A stretch of DNA of 64,000 bases from Massilia sp. W12 (GCF_037300705.1 NZ_CP147776.1:5524857-5588856), one strand, 5' to 3'. Positions 24,647 to 34,006 are shown, numbered from the stretch's first letter. Program-made: numbers and translations. The notes: generated from the sequence alone by a model not told the origin.

Positions 24647-25636
24647 ATGAACAAACCCCTGATGGCGATTGGCGCCTTACTGTTGGCCTCCACCATGCAA
24701 TTGGCGCAAGCGGCAGATAAAATCACGATGGCATTGATTTCCACCCAACCGGCGGAAGAAACCCGGAAAGATTGGAAGCCTTTGCTGGAAGACATGGGCA
24801 AACAACTCGGCGTGCCGGTCGATGTGTTTGTTTCCACCAACTATGCGGATGTGGTGTCCGCCGTGCGCGACGGGCGCGCCCAGGTCGCCTGGTTGAGCGG
24901 CAAGCTGGCGCTGGAAGCGGTGGAAGGCGATCGCGCCCAGGTGTTCGCCCAGGTCGTCAAAAAAGACGGCTCGCAAGGCTATAAATCAGTCTTGATCACG
25001 CCCGCTTCGAGCAACCTGCGCACGCTCGATGATGTGGTGGCCAAGAAGGGTGAATACACCTTCATGAATGGCGATCCGAAATCCACTTCCGGTTTCCTGG
25101 TGCCTTCTTACTATGCGTTTTCACTGAAGAAAGTGAATCCGGACAGCCATTTCAAGAAAGTGCTCAGCGGCAATCATCAAAAGAACTTCGTCGCCGTGGC
25201 CAAAGGTGAAGTCGATCTGGCCACCAACAACACGGAAGACATGGAGCGCCTGGAAAAGGAAATGCCGGAAGATTTCAAAAAAGTGCGCGTGATCTGGACT
25301 TCGCCGCAGATTCCGAATGATCCTTTGATCTACCGCACCGACTTGCCGGAATCGATGAAAAACAAGGTGGAAAAATTCTTCCTCAGTTATGGAAAATCCG
25401 GCGCCGGCCAGCAAAAAGTGTTGGGCGAGATTCTGAAATTATCGGGTTTCCGCAAATCCAGCAATGCGCAATTGATCCCGATCGCGGATCTGGAATTGTT
25501 CTCACAGCTGCGCCGCAACCAGGACGATGAGAAAAAATCGCCGGCTGAAAAACAGAAAACCGCAGAAGCCCTGATGGCCCGCTTCGGCAGTCTGAGCGCG
25601 TTGCTGACCATGGACAGAATGCGCAGCGGCAAATAA
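24647..25636 (+). CDS. PhnD-type phosphate/phosphonate ABC binding protein
   Basis: 329 residues with signal peptide (MNKPLMAIGALLLASTMQLAQA). Family landmarks are FVSTNYADVVSAVRDGRAQVAWLSG in lobe 1, FMNGDPKSTSGFLVPSYYAF in the hinge, FKKVLSGNHQKNFVAVAKGEVDLATNNTEDM, and VIWTSPQIPNDPLIYR. This matches the phosphate/phosphite/phosphonate-binding group. No PhnC ATPase or PhnE permease is encoded nearby, so it must dock on a transporter encoded elsewhere or serve as a sensor. A Pho-box could not be confirmed upstream. Confidence 0.85.
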   Translation: MNKPLMAIGALLLASTMQLAQAADKITMALISTQPAEETRKDWKPLLEDMGKQLGVPVDVFVSTNYADVVSAVRDGRAQVAWLSGKLALEAVEGDRAQVFAQVVKKDGSQGYKSVLITPASSNLRTLDDVVAKKGEYTFMNGDPKSTSGFLVPSYYAFSLKKVNPDSHFKKVLSGNHQKNFVAVAKGEVDLATNNTEDMERLEKEMPEDFKKVRVIWTSPQIPNDPLIYRTDLPESMKNKVEKFFLSYGKSGAGQQKVLGEILKLSGFRKSSNAQLIPIADLELFSQLRRNQDDEKKSPAEKQKTAEALMARFGSLSALLTMDRMRSGK

Positions 25637-25652
25637 TCCGCTACATCTAAAG

Positions 25653-25685
25653 CCGGCGCCGCAGCGATGCGGCGCCGGTTTTTTT
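25653..25685 (+). terminator. Strong Rho-independent terminator
   Basis: Ten-pair GC-rich stem CCGGCGCCGC / GCGGCGCCGG, six-base loop, then seven T. It serves the PhnD-type gene; the convergent carboxypeptidase gene ends inside the T tract. Confidence 0.9.
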
Positions 25686-27363
25686 ACGCCATCACACGCA
25701 ATACCGGGTAGCGCCGCCATTCATCTTCGGCATAAGGCTGGCAGTGGTGATAAATAAAGTCCAGGGTTTGCTCCTGGCTGGCGCCGGGATGTTGCGCGCG
25801 CCAGGCTTGAAAGCGCGCCGCCAGATTCGCATCCTGCTGCAATAATTCCTGCGCCAGATCTTCAAACACATAGTCGGAATAGTGTTCTTTCTTTTCCAGA
25901 ATGCTGTTGAAAAAGCCCCAGCGGAAAAAGCTGTCATGCGCCAGCGGTTCCAGGCTTTCCAGCGCGTAACGCGCGCCCGGCTGGTCCAGCGCCAGCCAAT
26001 AATCGCCGGCGCGCGCCTGCATGCTGCGCGTTTCCACCGTCAGCTCCACTTCATCATGGAACATCTGTCCCTCATACGGGCCGCTGCGGCTGCTGGTGCG
26101 CACAATCCGCAACACCTCAGCCTGCACGGTTTGCGCTTGCGGCAGGCACTGCATGTGCAAGCCGTTCCATTCCAGGCGTTCAATCACGGCGCGCCATTGT
26201 TGTGGAATCAGATAGGCGCGCGGCAGGCGCACACTGTGCACGATGCGGGCGCGGTCAAAATGATCAATTTCAGCCGACCAGGCTTGCGTTCGGTCGTAGT
26301 ACAGGCGTTGATAATCGCCCAGCGCGCTCGGTTTGCGGCAGGCGGCATAACCTTCAAACGGCAGGCGCGCCGGGTGTTCCATGTCGATTTGCCAAAATAC
26401 CGGGCAGGGATCGGGCAGGGCGGCGCGCGCCTGCGCACGCATGGCGCGGATCTCCTCGCCATGCTCCAGCGCGATATGCAACACTTCTTCCAGCAAGATG
26501 CGGGTGGCGTCATAGCGTTGGGCAAAGCTCTTCAGCATATGCGTTTCCGGCATAAAGCCGATGCAGTGATGCAGCGCGGCGTAACCGGTCGAATAGCGCG
26601 GCGTTTCCAGGAAGTCGGCGATGCCCTGATCCGGGCTGTCCGCCACCGGGTTGACATAGGGACAGGATGGCCAGCCGCGTGCGCGCATCTGGCGGTAAAT
26701 GCGCGGCAGCATGCGTTCGCGCAAAAACGCGCCCAGGGCGCCGCCGAGTTTGTCAGGCTGGCTTGGAATCAGCGTCATCACATAGGGATAATCGGCCCCG
26801 TTTGAGGTGTGGGTATCGACCATCAGATCCGGTTGCCATTGCGCAAAAAAGCGGTTGAAATGCGCCGCCGCAAGCGAGTCGCATTTCAGAAAATCGCGGT
26901 TCAAATCCAGGTGCAGGCTATTGCCGCGAAAGCCGAAGCTGTGCGGGCCATCCTGATTCACGCGGCTGCTGTTGTTGCGGTTGGCGCAGCCATCCACGTT
27001 GTAAACCGGAATGAACAAAAAGGCGGTGCGGCCGAGCAGCGCCAGCAAATCGGGACGGGTGCAGAAATCGCGCACCAGCGCCATGCAGACATCAATCCCT
27101 TCCGGCTCGCCCGGATGGATGCCATTGTTATTGAAGAAGATGGTGCGCCCGGCGGCTTGCAGCGTGGCTGCATCAAACACCCCGTCGGCGCTCACCAGTC
27201 CGGCATACATGGGCAGGCCGGCGTCACTTTCGCCGATTTGCCAAAAGCGCAGCAAGCGCGGGAAACGTTGCGCCAGCATCTGATAGAAGGCGATGCATTC
27301 TTCCAGGGTGGTGGTGTGGTTCCGGTCGCCGAGTTCATACGGCGTGCAAAGATCATGTTTCAT
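25684..27363 (-). CDS. M14-family zinc carboxypeptidase
   Basis: 559 residues, no signal peptide, so probably cytoplasmic. Zinc ligands are His83 and Glu86 in the motif HPGE and His185 in VDTHTSNGADYP; the substrate-binding Asn-Arg pair is in LDLNRDF (~153-158). The family cleaves C-terminal residues or amide side chains. The second half (300-559) is a long extension without a recognised motif. A catalytic Glu late in the domain was not identified with certainty by eye, so activity is likely but unproven. Confidence 0.85.
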   Translation of the reverse strand: MKHDLCTPYELGDRNHTTTLEECIAFYQMLAQRFPRLLRFWQIGESDAGLPMYAGLVSADGVFDAATLQAAGRTIFFNNNGIHPGEPEGIDVCMALVRDFCTRPDLLALLGRTAFLFIPVYNVDGCANRNNSSRVNQDGPHSFGFRGNSLHLDLNRDFLKCDSLAAAHFNRFFAQWQPDLMVDTHTSNGADYPYVMTLIPSQPDKLGGALGAFLRERMLPRIYRQMRARGWPSCPYVNPVADSPDQGIADFLETPRYSTGYAALHHCIGFMPETHMLKSFAQRYDATRILLEEVLHIALEHGEEIRAMRAQARAALPDPCPVFWQIDMEHPARLPFEGYAACRKPSALGDYQRLYYDRTQAWSAEIDHFDRARIVHSVRLPRAYLIPQQWRAVIERLEWNGLHMQCLPQAQTVQAEVLRIVRTSSRSGPYEGQMFHDEVELTVETRSMQARAGDYWLALDQPGARYALESLEPLAHDSFFRWGFFNSILEKKEHYSDYVFEDLAQELLQQDANLAARFQAWRAQHPGASQEQTLDFIYHHCQPYAEDEWRRYPVLRVMA

Positions 27364-27463
27364 AGGGTGGCAGGGGGCGATGATGTCCGCCGCATTCTAA
27401 CATTCCACTGCGCCGGCTTGGCTTTTGTCCTACACTGACGCTTGCTTTGATGTGGGAGGACGC

Positions 27464-28123
27464 ATGCAATCGCTATTTTGCCGTTTCTTATTGCCTGGTT
27501 TGCTGGCGCTGGCTGCGACGCCAATAAGCGCCACAGGGATAGAAGGCCAGTATCGCCTCAAGGGCGTGGATCCGGACGGTAAAAATTATCAAGCCAGAAT
27601 CACCATTGCGCGCCAGGGGCAGGCCTGGCGCCTGGTGTATAACGATGGCAAACCGGTCAGCGGGGTCGGGATTGTGCGCGGCCCGCATTTGTTTGCCGCC
27701 TGGGGGCCGGGCGAAACCTGCATTCTGAGCGCGCTGGAAGTCTTGCCCAGCGGCGAGTTGAGCGGGGCCTGGGGTTATATGGACTCCACCAATTTCGGCC
27801 AGGAAAACTGGAAACGCACCGCCGGCCCCGGCCTGCCCGGCAATTACAGCGCAATGGGACGCGCCCCGGATGGCCTCAGTTACACCGGTCAGGGCAGCAT
27901 TGAAGCGCGCGGCAATCTGTTTAAAACCTTTTTCCGCGATAACTCGAATGACACTTTCGACGGCGTCGGCCTGCGCCACGGCAACTTCCTGGCGATTGCC
28001 TGGGGCGGCGAAAAATGCAGCGTCTCCGCCTACAATCTGCGCCCGGATGGCGGCATGAGCGGGGTGTTTGCCGAGTATGGACACCAGACTTTCGGGCGCG
28101 AGGAGATTACGCCGGGGTGGTAA
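27464..28123 (+). CDS. Secreted protein with two internal repeats, unknown function
   Basis: 219 residues from ATG 27464 with GGGAGGA three bases before it, and a signal peptide ending ...TPISATG. The mature part is two copies of a ~95-residue unit. Matching landmarks are YRLKGVDPDGKNY with YSAMGRAPDGLSY, FAAWGPGETCILSALEVLPSGELSGAWGYM with LAIAWGGEKCSVSAYNLRPDGGMSGVFAEY, and FGQENW with FGREEI. Each unit has one Cys. Looks like an ancient beta-rich tandem duplication. Function unknown. The AAA ATPase gene begins 12 bases after its stop. Confidence 0.7.
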   Translation: MQSLFCRFLLPGLLALAATPISATGIEGQYRLKGVDPDGKNYQARITIARQGQAWRLVYNDGKPVSGVGIVRGPHLFAAWGPGETCILSALEVLPSGELSGAWGYMDSTNFGQENWKRTAGPGLPGNYSAMGRAPDGLSYTGQGSIEARGNLFKTFFRDNSNDTFDGVGLRHGNFLAIAWGGEKCSVSAYNLRPDGGMSGVFAEYGHQTFGREEITPGW

Positions 28124-28135
28124 TAAGGTACAGCT

Positions 28136-29257
28136 ATGTTGAAAAAATTGGTGATAGAAAATTTTCGGGGTCTGGATCATCTTGCGTTTTGCCCTGAGCA
28201 GCCGTGCACTTTGCTGCTTGGCAAAAATGGCGCAGGCAAGAGCAGCCTGATTGCCGCCCTGGCGGTGCTGCAGGCGATTGGGCGTGGCGAAAGCCGCACC
28301 GGTGAATTGTTTGATAAATATGATTTGCCAGTGAATGATGCGGCGGCGCACATCGTGCTATTCCTGCAGTATGAGGCGCCACAGAATGGCGGCTTGCTGG
28401 AGTACTGCCTGAAGCTCAGTTTGCCGCCTTCTTTCAAGGAAGTGAAAGTTTGCCAGGAATACCTGCATATCAATGGCGCGCCTGTGTTCAATCGCAATGA
28501 GGACAGCATTGAATTGCACCAGGCTAAATTCACGTTTGATTGGCATCAAATCGCTTTGCTCTCGATTTCGCCGCGCCAAGCGCAGCCGGTGATTGAAAAA
28601 TTCATCTCGTGGCTGGCGCATATGATCTTGCTGGCGCCTGCGCCGGCCTTGATCAAGAGTGAAGCGACGGAAAAGGGCAGCCGGGATAAATATCCACTGC
28701 TGGATGGCAGTAATCTGGCTGATTGGTATTCCGCACTGCAAATGGAATACAGTGAAGCGATGGAAACAATCCGGCCCTTCTTGAAACAGCGCATGCCTGA
28801 CTATGACGGCATCATTGCCGAGAGAGCGGGACCGGATGTGCGTGAAATCAAGCTCAGATTCAAGGGTATGCAAGAAGCAATCAGCCTGGCCCGGCTGTCA
28901 GATGGGGAAAAATGCTTTGTTGCAGCTGCCTTGGTATTGGCGGCTTGCAAGCATTATGGGCCTTTGCTGTGTGTGTGGGACGAACCGGATAATTTCCTGG
29001 CTTATCCTGATGTGTCCCATTTTTTGCGCGCGCTGCGCGACATTTTCAATAACGGCGGCGGGCAATTTTTGGCCACAACCCATAATCTTGAGGCGATGCA
29101 CCAATTCACATTAGATGAAATCCTGGTATTGCAACGGGAGTCGCACGCCTCCGGCCTGGCTTTGCGCAAGCTGGCCGATTTGGATGATGACGCCAAGCGT
29201 CTATACCGCTCTCTTCCCAGTGCTTTGAAATCAGGTTTGCTCGATGGCGAGGCTTAG
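28136..29257 (+). CDS. AAA/ABC-type ATPase (RecF/OLD-like), candidate defence protein
   Basis: 373 residues. Walker A GKNGAGKSS at 29-37, ABC-like signature LSDGEKCF at about 255, Walker B LLCVWDEPDN with Asp282/Glu283, and a switch histidine in FLATTHNLEAM. The start KLVIENFRGLDHLAF is typical of SMC/RecF/OLD-type ATPases. Only ~170 residues separate the two nucleotide-binding halves, too little for a long SMC coiled coil. A TOPRIM-like gene starts three bases downstream, giving the ATPase-plus-nuclease layout of OLD, RloAB or PARIS-type anti-phage pairs. Defence role is inferred from layout. Confidence 0.85.
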   Translation: MLKKLVIENFRGLDHLAFCPEQPCTLLLGKNGAGKSSLIAALAVLQAIGRGESRTGELFDKYDLPVNDAAAHIVLFLQYEAPQNGGLLEYCLKLSLPPSFKEVKVCQEYLHINGAPVFNRNEDSIELHQAKFTFDWHQIALLSISPRQAQPVIEKFISWLAHMILLAPAPALIKSEATEKGSRDKYPLLDGSNLADWYSALQMEYSEAMETIRPFLKQRMPDYDGIIAERAGPDVREIKLRFKGMQEAISLARLSDGEKCFVAAALVLAACKHYGPLLCVWDEPDNFLAYPDVSHFLRALRDIFNNGGGQFLATTHNLEAMHQFTLDEILVLQRESHASGLALRKLADLDDDAKRLYRSLPSALKSGLLDGEA

Positions 29258-29260
29258 GCG

Positions 29261-29812
29261 ATGGGCGATAAATATGCACGCCGGAAGTTGATGGTTTTTG
29301 CCGAAGATGAGGCGACGGCGGATGTCTTCACCGGCTTTACCGATGCCTTAGGAAAAGGAATGAAGGTACATGCAGGTTGTCAGGACTTGCTCGAACTTGT
29401 GGTATGCCGGGGTTGGAAAGATGCCCGTGCGCAAGCTTTGGATTATGCCGGTAGCAGGCTGTTTCAAAACAGCGTGATTCATAAAAAATTCGAGTGGTAT
29501 GTATTGTTGTGGATTGATGGCGATGGTTTTGCAGATCGCGGTGCGCAGATTCGGCAAGAATTCCCGCAACAGGTGCGTGAGCATGTCTTTGTGCTGTGTA
29601 CGCTCAAAGAGGTGGAAGCGCTCTGCAATGAATTAGGGTTGGGACAAACCCAGGGAGCTAAAATCGGCGCCTTGCTGGCGCAAGAATGCGAGCATGCCAC
29701 CCGGTTAGAGGACAGCCTGCTTTGGCGGCAGACGCAACTTGCTGCGCCTGCCGGCAACAATGAACAATTTCTCCGCTTGAATACGACTGTGCGCCCCTGG
29801 CTTTTCCCCTGA
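29261..29812 (+). CDS. Small TOPRIM-like (RloB/OLD-type) partner of the AAA ATPase
   Basis: 183 residues. A basic N-terminus leads into LMVFAEDEATADVF with Glu15 at the place of the TOPRIM glutamate, and LLWIDGDGF carries Asp86-x-Asp88, the DxD element. The segment LCTLKEVEALCNELG could match the C-terminal part of RloB-like proteins. It starts three bases after the ATPase stop, so the two are co-translated. Effector nuclease or tRNA-cleaving role is possible by analogy with RloB and AriB; the assignment rests on a few residues and could be wrong. Confidence 0.55.
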   Translation: MGDKYARRKLMVFAEDEATADVFTGFTDALGKGMKVHAGCQDLLELVVCRGWKDARAQALDYAGSRLFQNSVIHKKFEWYVLLWIDGDGFADRGAQIRQEFPQQVREHVFVLCTLKEVEALCNELGLGQTQGAKIGALLAQECEHATRLEDSLLWRQTQLAAPAGNNEQFLRLNTTVRPWLFP

Positions 29813-29815
29813 CCC

Positions 29816-30511
29816 TCAGCCCGCCAACAACCTGTACCCCACCGCTGTTTCGGTAATCAAATACTTCGGCTGGGCTGGATCATCTTCCAGTTTTTGCCGC
29901 AAATGTCCCATATAAATGCGTAAATAATGCCCATCCTGGGCATGGCTTGGCCCCCAGACTTCGCGCAGTAATTGCGGATTGCTGACCACCCGCCCGGCAT
30001 TCGCCACCAGCACTGACAGCAGGCGGTATTCGGTGCGCGTGAGGTGCACCGGCTGATTGTTTTTCATCACCAGGCGCGTGCTGGTGTTGACGCTGACATC
30101 GCCAAAGCGCACCAGCGCATCCGGGGTGTGCGCGCCGCTGCGCTGGCGGCGCAGCGTGGCGCGCACGCGCGCCAGCAATTCGCCGACGCCGAAGGGTTTG
30201 GGCAGATAATCATCGGCGCCGGCGTCCAGCGCGCCGATTTTGTCGGATTCATCGCGCCGCGCAGACAAGACGATGATGGGCACTTGCGACCATTGCCGCA
30301 CATCGCGGATAAAGTCCACCCCATCGCCATCCGGCAGACCGAGATCGAGCACCACCAGATTCGGTTTGCGTGTGCCGCAGTCGATCAAGCCGCGCTTCAT
30401 CAATTCGGCTTCATGCACCTGCCAGCCTTCGCCCTCCAGCGCCATGCGCACGAAACGGCGGATTTGCGGTTCATCCTCGATCAACAAGGCTATCGGCGCC
30501 GGGTCGCTCAT
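29816..30511 (-). CDS. kdpE: KdpE-like response regulator
   Basis: 231 residues from ATG 30511 (GAGGAGG six bases upstream), close to the family's usual length. Receiver with DEPQIRR, phosphoacceptor in VVLDLGLPDGDG, Thr/Ser switch in IIVLSARRDE and Lys in YLPKPFGVGELLARVR. Winged-helix C-terminus with LTRTEYRLLSVLVANAGRVVSNPQLLREVWG and YLITETAVGYRL, as in KdpE. It overlaps the end of the KdpD-like gene by 41 bases. The usual target operon kdpFABC is not in the window. Confidence 0.85.
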   Translation of the reverse strand: MSDPAPIALLIEDEPQIRRFVRMALEGEGWQVHEAELMKRGLIDCGTRKPNLVVLDLGLPDGDGVDFIRDVRQWSQVPIIVLSARRDESDKIGALDAGADDYLPKPFGVGELLARVRATLRRQRSGAHTPDALVRFGDVSVNTSTRLVMKNNQPVHLTRTEYRLLSVLVANAGRVVSNPQLLREVWGPSHAQDGHYLRIYMGHLRQKLEDDPAQPKYLITETAVGYRLLAG

Positions 30512-33098
30512 GTTCATCCTCCTCAAAATCATCATCAGGTTCATCCGGCAGGGCCGGGGCCGGGGTCCAGGGCAGGTTGAAGACAAAGCAGGCGCCTTGC
30601 TCCACCGGCTCGGCCCAGATTCTGCCGCCATGCGCTTGCACCAGGGCGCGGCAAATCGACAAGCCCAAACCTACCCCCGGCTTGCCGGACTCTTTTTCAC
30701 CACGCGCAAATTTCTCAAAAATCGCCTGTTCACGTCCGCGTGGAATGCCGGGGCCATTATCATGCACCCTGACCTCCACATGCTGCGCGCGCACTTGCGC
30801 ACTGAGCCGGATGCTGCAGCCGGATGGGGTGTATTTTGCGGCGTTTTCCAGCAAATTGCACAATACACGTTCAATCAATACCGCGTCAAAACGCAAGAGC
30901 GGCAAATCAGGCGGCAGGGTGATTTGCACTTGATGTCTTTGCAATTGGCTGCGGCTGGCGCGCAGCGCCGTGCCGACGATTTCTTCCAGCGAATGCCATT
31001 CCCAATTCAAGCGGATCTGCCCCTGCTCAATGCGCGCCATATCCAGCAAATTGGAAACCAGGCTGCTCATGCGTAAAGCCTCATCGCGCAAGCCGGTCGC
31101 CAGCTCGGTTTGGTGACGGCTCATGGGCGCGCCCATCAACAGCGATTCGGACAGCCCGACCAGCGAAGTCAGCGGGGTGCGCAAATCATGCGACAAGGCC
31201 GACAACAGTGAATTGCGCAGCCGCTCGGACTCCATTTTGATCAAAGCATCCTGCGCCACTTCGCCGTAATGCACGCGCTCCAGCGCAATCGCCGCCATGG
31301 TGGCGAAGGTGTCGAGTTGATTGCGCTGATCCGGACTGAGACTATAGACTTGAATCGCGAGCACCCCGCGCGTGCGCATTTTGGCCACCAGCGGCAGATA
31401 CAGCAGGCGCGCATCGCTGCTGCCATACCAGGCTGCACGCGCCTGGTCAAAGGCATGTTGTGCGGCGACGATATCTATCAGCGACAGCTGCGGCGCGCCG
31501 GCCACCGGCAGCGCCGGCAGTTGCAGCTTGCCGTCCAGATTCGGCACCAGCACGATGGCGCGCGCATGGATGCTGGTTTGAATATATTCCCGCGTGATTT
31601 CAAATACCTGTTCGTTTTGCAGCACGCTTGAGAGCGAGCGCGCATAAGCATACAGGGCGCGCATGCGCTCCTCGCGTTGCGCCGCGACCCCGGCCTGGTA
31701 GCGCAGGTCGGCAGTGAGTTTGCCGGTCAGCATGCCCACCCCCAGAATCATGCTGGTGGTCAGCACATGTTGCAAACCGGCCTGCTCTGTCGGCGGCGCC
31801 AGCCAGTACAGCGCAATCCCGCCGCTGATGCTGGCCAGGGCCGCCGGCTTGCGGCCGAAGCGCAGGGCGACGATGATCACCGTCAGCAGCAACAGCATTG
31901 AGATATTGATCAGCTCGCCATAGCGCGTAAACGGAATCGCCAGCAAGGCGCAAGCCGCCGTCAGCGCCAGCGCCAGCACATAACGGCGGGCGCGCGACAT
32001 TTCACGCAACATGCCGCGCACGCGCTCCAGATTTTGCGATGTTGGCGGCGTCAGGCAGGCGCCGCCGGCTTGCAATTCGGTATCGCTGAATTCGCCGCGC
32101 CACAAAGCCCGTAGATAACAGCGCCAGGAATTGCCGGGTGTTTGCGCCAGGCCGACCAGATTGCAATTCGGCAGCAATTTGCTCAGTTTATGCAATAAGG
32201 AGCGTTGCCATGGCCAGTGGCGCCGGCTTTGCCCCAGCGCCAGATGGCTGCAACCCTGTTCCCGCGCATAACGCGCCAATGCGGTCGCCACATCGCCGGA
32301 ATGCAATAAAACCGTTTGCGCGCCAGCCTGCTCCGCCACTTGCAGCCAATGCAGCGCGGCGCGCTGTTCCTGCTCGTTTTGATTCGGCCCCGCCACATGC
32401 ACCGCTTGCCATGGCGTTTGCAGCTGCTGCGCCAATTTGATGCCCTGGGCAATCTGGGCTTCATTACTGTTGCTGCCCACGCATAAAATCATGCCCGCGC
32501 GCAGCCAGGCTGAGCCGCTGGAATGCAAGGCGATGCCGCGCTCAGCTGCGCGGCGTTGCGCCAATTCTTGCAAAGCCAGTAAATTCCCCGGATGCAGCCA
32601 GGGACTGTCCGCCGGCTGCCTGGCGCGTTCGCGTATGCGTTGCAACCAGGCGTCCACCGGCAAATCGACCAGCACCACCTGATAGGCTTGATCAAATAAT
32701 TGATCCGGCACCTGCGCCGGCGCGGTTTGTCCGGTGATGCTGGAAACCACCTGATTCATACTCGCCAGATCTTGCACTTGCAGGCTGGCGTACACATCCA
32801 GGCCAGCCGCCAGCAACGGCGCCACCTGTTGCCAGCGCAGGCGCGGGCTGCCATCGGTGGCGGCTGCCGCCAGCGGGCCAAGCAGCACCAGATCAGCGTG
32901 TTCCGGCGCAAACGCCAGGGTATTGCCGGCCAGCGCCGCATTGCAACTGCGTGCGCCGCCCTGTACGCGCAGGCGCACGGCAGCTTGCAGCGCCGTGTTT
33001 TTGCCGAGATAAGGTCCGCCGCCAAAAAATAGATACAGCTGACCGTTTCGTTGATGGGCGCCTGGCATAGTGGGAGTGGTTGAAGTAAGTTGCTGCAA
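30471..33098 (-). CDS. kdpD: KdpD-like sensor kinase with degenerate N-terminal nucleotide site
   Basis: 875 residues. The N-terminal KdpD domain is recognisable from DVYASLQVQDLASMNQVVSSITG and VPDQLFDQAYQVVLVDLPVDAWL. However, the Walker A reads GGPYLGKN (Asn instead of Ser/Thr) and the usual Walker B segment is missing. Then follow a UspA-like domain, the four-helix membrane segment (~375-480), GAF-like region, HisKA with His637 (SHDLRTPLTSL) and HATPase (GVGLGLSICRALVQAHGG). The likely start is TTG 33098 with AGGG seven bases upstream; ATG 33068 has no ribosome-binding site. No kdpFABC genes lie nearby, so the name reflects homology rather than proven potassium sensing. Confidence 0.82.
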   Translation of the reverse strand: MQQLTSTTPTMPGAHQRNGQLYLFFGGGPYLGKNTALQAAVRLRVQGGARSCNAALAGNTLAFAPEHADLVLLGPLAAAATDGSPRLRWQQVAPLLAAGLDVYASLQVQDLASMNQVVSSITGQTAPAQVPDQLFDQAYQVVLVDLPVDAWLQRIRERARQPADSPWLHPGNLLALQELAQRRAAERGIALHSSGSAWLRAGMILCVGSNSNEAQIAQGIKLAQQLQTPWQAVHVAGPNQNEQEQRAALHWLQVAEQAGAQTVLLHSGDVATALARYAREQGCSHLALGQSRRHWPWQRSLLHKLSKLLPNCNLVGLAQTPGNSWRCYLRALWRGEFSDTELQAGGACLTPPTSQNLERVRGMLREMSRARRYVLALALTAACALLAIPFTRYGELINISMLLLLTVIIVALRFGRKPAALASISGGIALYWLAPPTEQAGLQHVLTTSMILGVGMLTGKLTADLRYQAGVAAQREERMRALYAYARSLSSVLQNEQVFEITREYIQTSIHARAIVLVPNLDGKLQLPALPVAGAPQLSLIDIVAAQHAFDQARAAWYGSSDARLLYLPLVAKMRTRGVLAIQVYSLSPDQRNQLDTFATMAAIALERVHYGEVAQDALIKMESERLRNSLLSALSHDLRTPLTSLVGLSESLLMGAPMSRHQTELATGLRDEALRMSSLVSNLLDMARIEQGQIRLNWEWHSLEEIVGTALRASRSQLQRHQVQITLPPDLPLLRFDAVLIERVLCNLLENAAKYTPSGCSIRLSAQVRAQHVEVRVHDNGPGIPRGREQAIFEKFARGEKESGKPGVGLGLSICRALVQAHGGRIWAEPVEQGACFVFNLPWTPAPALPDEPDDDFEEDEHERPGADSLVDRG

Positions 33099-33436
33099 GT
33101 TTAGCCCTAAATCGCATGCAGCTGGGGAGTGTGTAAAAATCCGCCTGAGACAGCTTGTAAACAGGATGTAAACAAAATCCGCAACAGCGCTCCCGCAACA
33201 ATTCCCCGCCGCAATCCCCGGTTTCCCTCTGCAGCGGAATTATTTTGCGTTTTTTCTGCCGCCAAAGCCGGTTCATTCACCCCGTTTATAGCGCGCCTGC
33301 GTTTACTTCTCATTTGCACAGCCTGAAAAAGTCTTTGCACAACTTTTATGGGCTTGGCTGATACGATTCAGTCATTGCAAATCAATGCAACTGCTTCAAC
33401 AAATAAAAACAGGCGAAGCCTGAAACGGAGGAAAAC
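33099..33436. other. Intergenic, probable promoter region of kdpD
   Basis: About 340 bases, fairly AT-rich near its right end. A small CAGGC-GAA-GCCTG hairpin lies just before the GGAGG of the next short ORF. No RNA gene or known riboswitch pattern recognised. Confidence 0.4.
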
Positions 33437-33670
33437 ATGGTGTTATTCCTGAATCAGGCAGCAAATGCGCCGCCGATACCACGGAAAAGTGGAGAAATAT
33501 GGCGCCAGGCTGCAAGATACGTGACACAGATCACAAAAAAAACAGGCAGAATTCATATAAGATTTTTCTGCCCCGAGCGAGCCGCCAGCCTGTCCCGGTT
33601 GATGCGCGGGCAGCAGAGTGAGATGCCAGCTGCCGGTATCAATCTGCATGTGATCCGTATCAGTTGCTGA
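33437..33670 (+). CDS. Possible small protein, unknown
   Basis: 77 codons. The only support is a good ribosome-binding site (ACGGAGG, five bases before ATG) and a small hairpin upstream. The product has no signal peptide, membrane helix or family motif and is rich in Arg, Ala and Gln. An opposing frame of 114 codons with a TTG start overlaps it, so coding direction is uncertain. Listed as tentative. Confidence 0.3.
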   Translation: MVLFLNQAANAPPIPRKSGEIWRQAARYVTQITKKTGRIHIRFFCPERAASLSRLMRGQQSEMPAAGINLHVIRISC

Positions 33671-34006
33671 GACTTGATACCCCCGCCAAGGGGAACTGGC
33701 AGCCAGTGCCGCATAATTATCTTCCCGTGGCAAGCGCGGAAAACGGCCCGAAAGGGTGATATTCAACGCACACAGATCCTGCCACAATCGAAGCGGGTTG
33801 TTACAGCCCGGGTAAATAGAAGTAAATTAACTGACGATACAATTTACGACTATACCTCATTTGCGGGAATATCAGCCGGGCTTGCAGCAATCAATGCAAG
33901 TACTGCACAAAACAAATACAAGCATGCGAAATATATTTTGTGTGCATGTTATCAGCCGGAATTAAGTAATCTGGAATTCTGATAAACAGATTATGAGAGT
34001 ATAAAA
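33671..34006. other. AT-rich intergenic stretch
   Basis: About 335 bases leading to the zinc-ribbon membrane protein. AT-rich from 33820 onward; no convincing gene, terminator or paired promoter boxes. Confidence 0.4.

Noticed and set aside
33443-33787. 114-codon minus-strand frame opposite the tentative small ORF
   Set aside because: Starts at TTG without a ribosome-binding site and shows no family motif.
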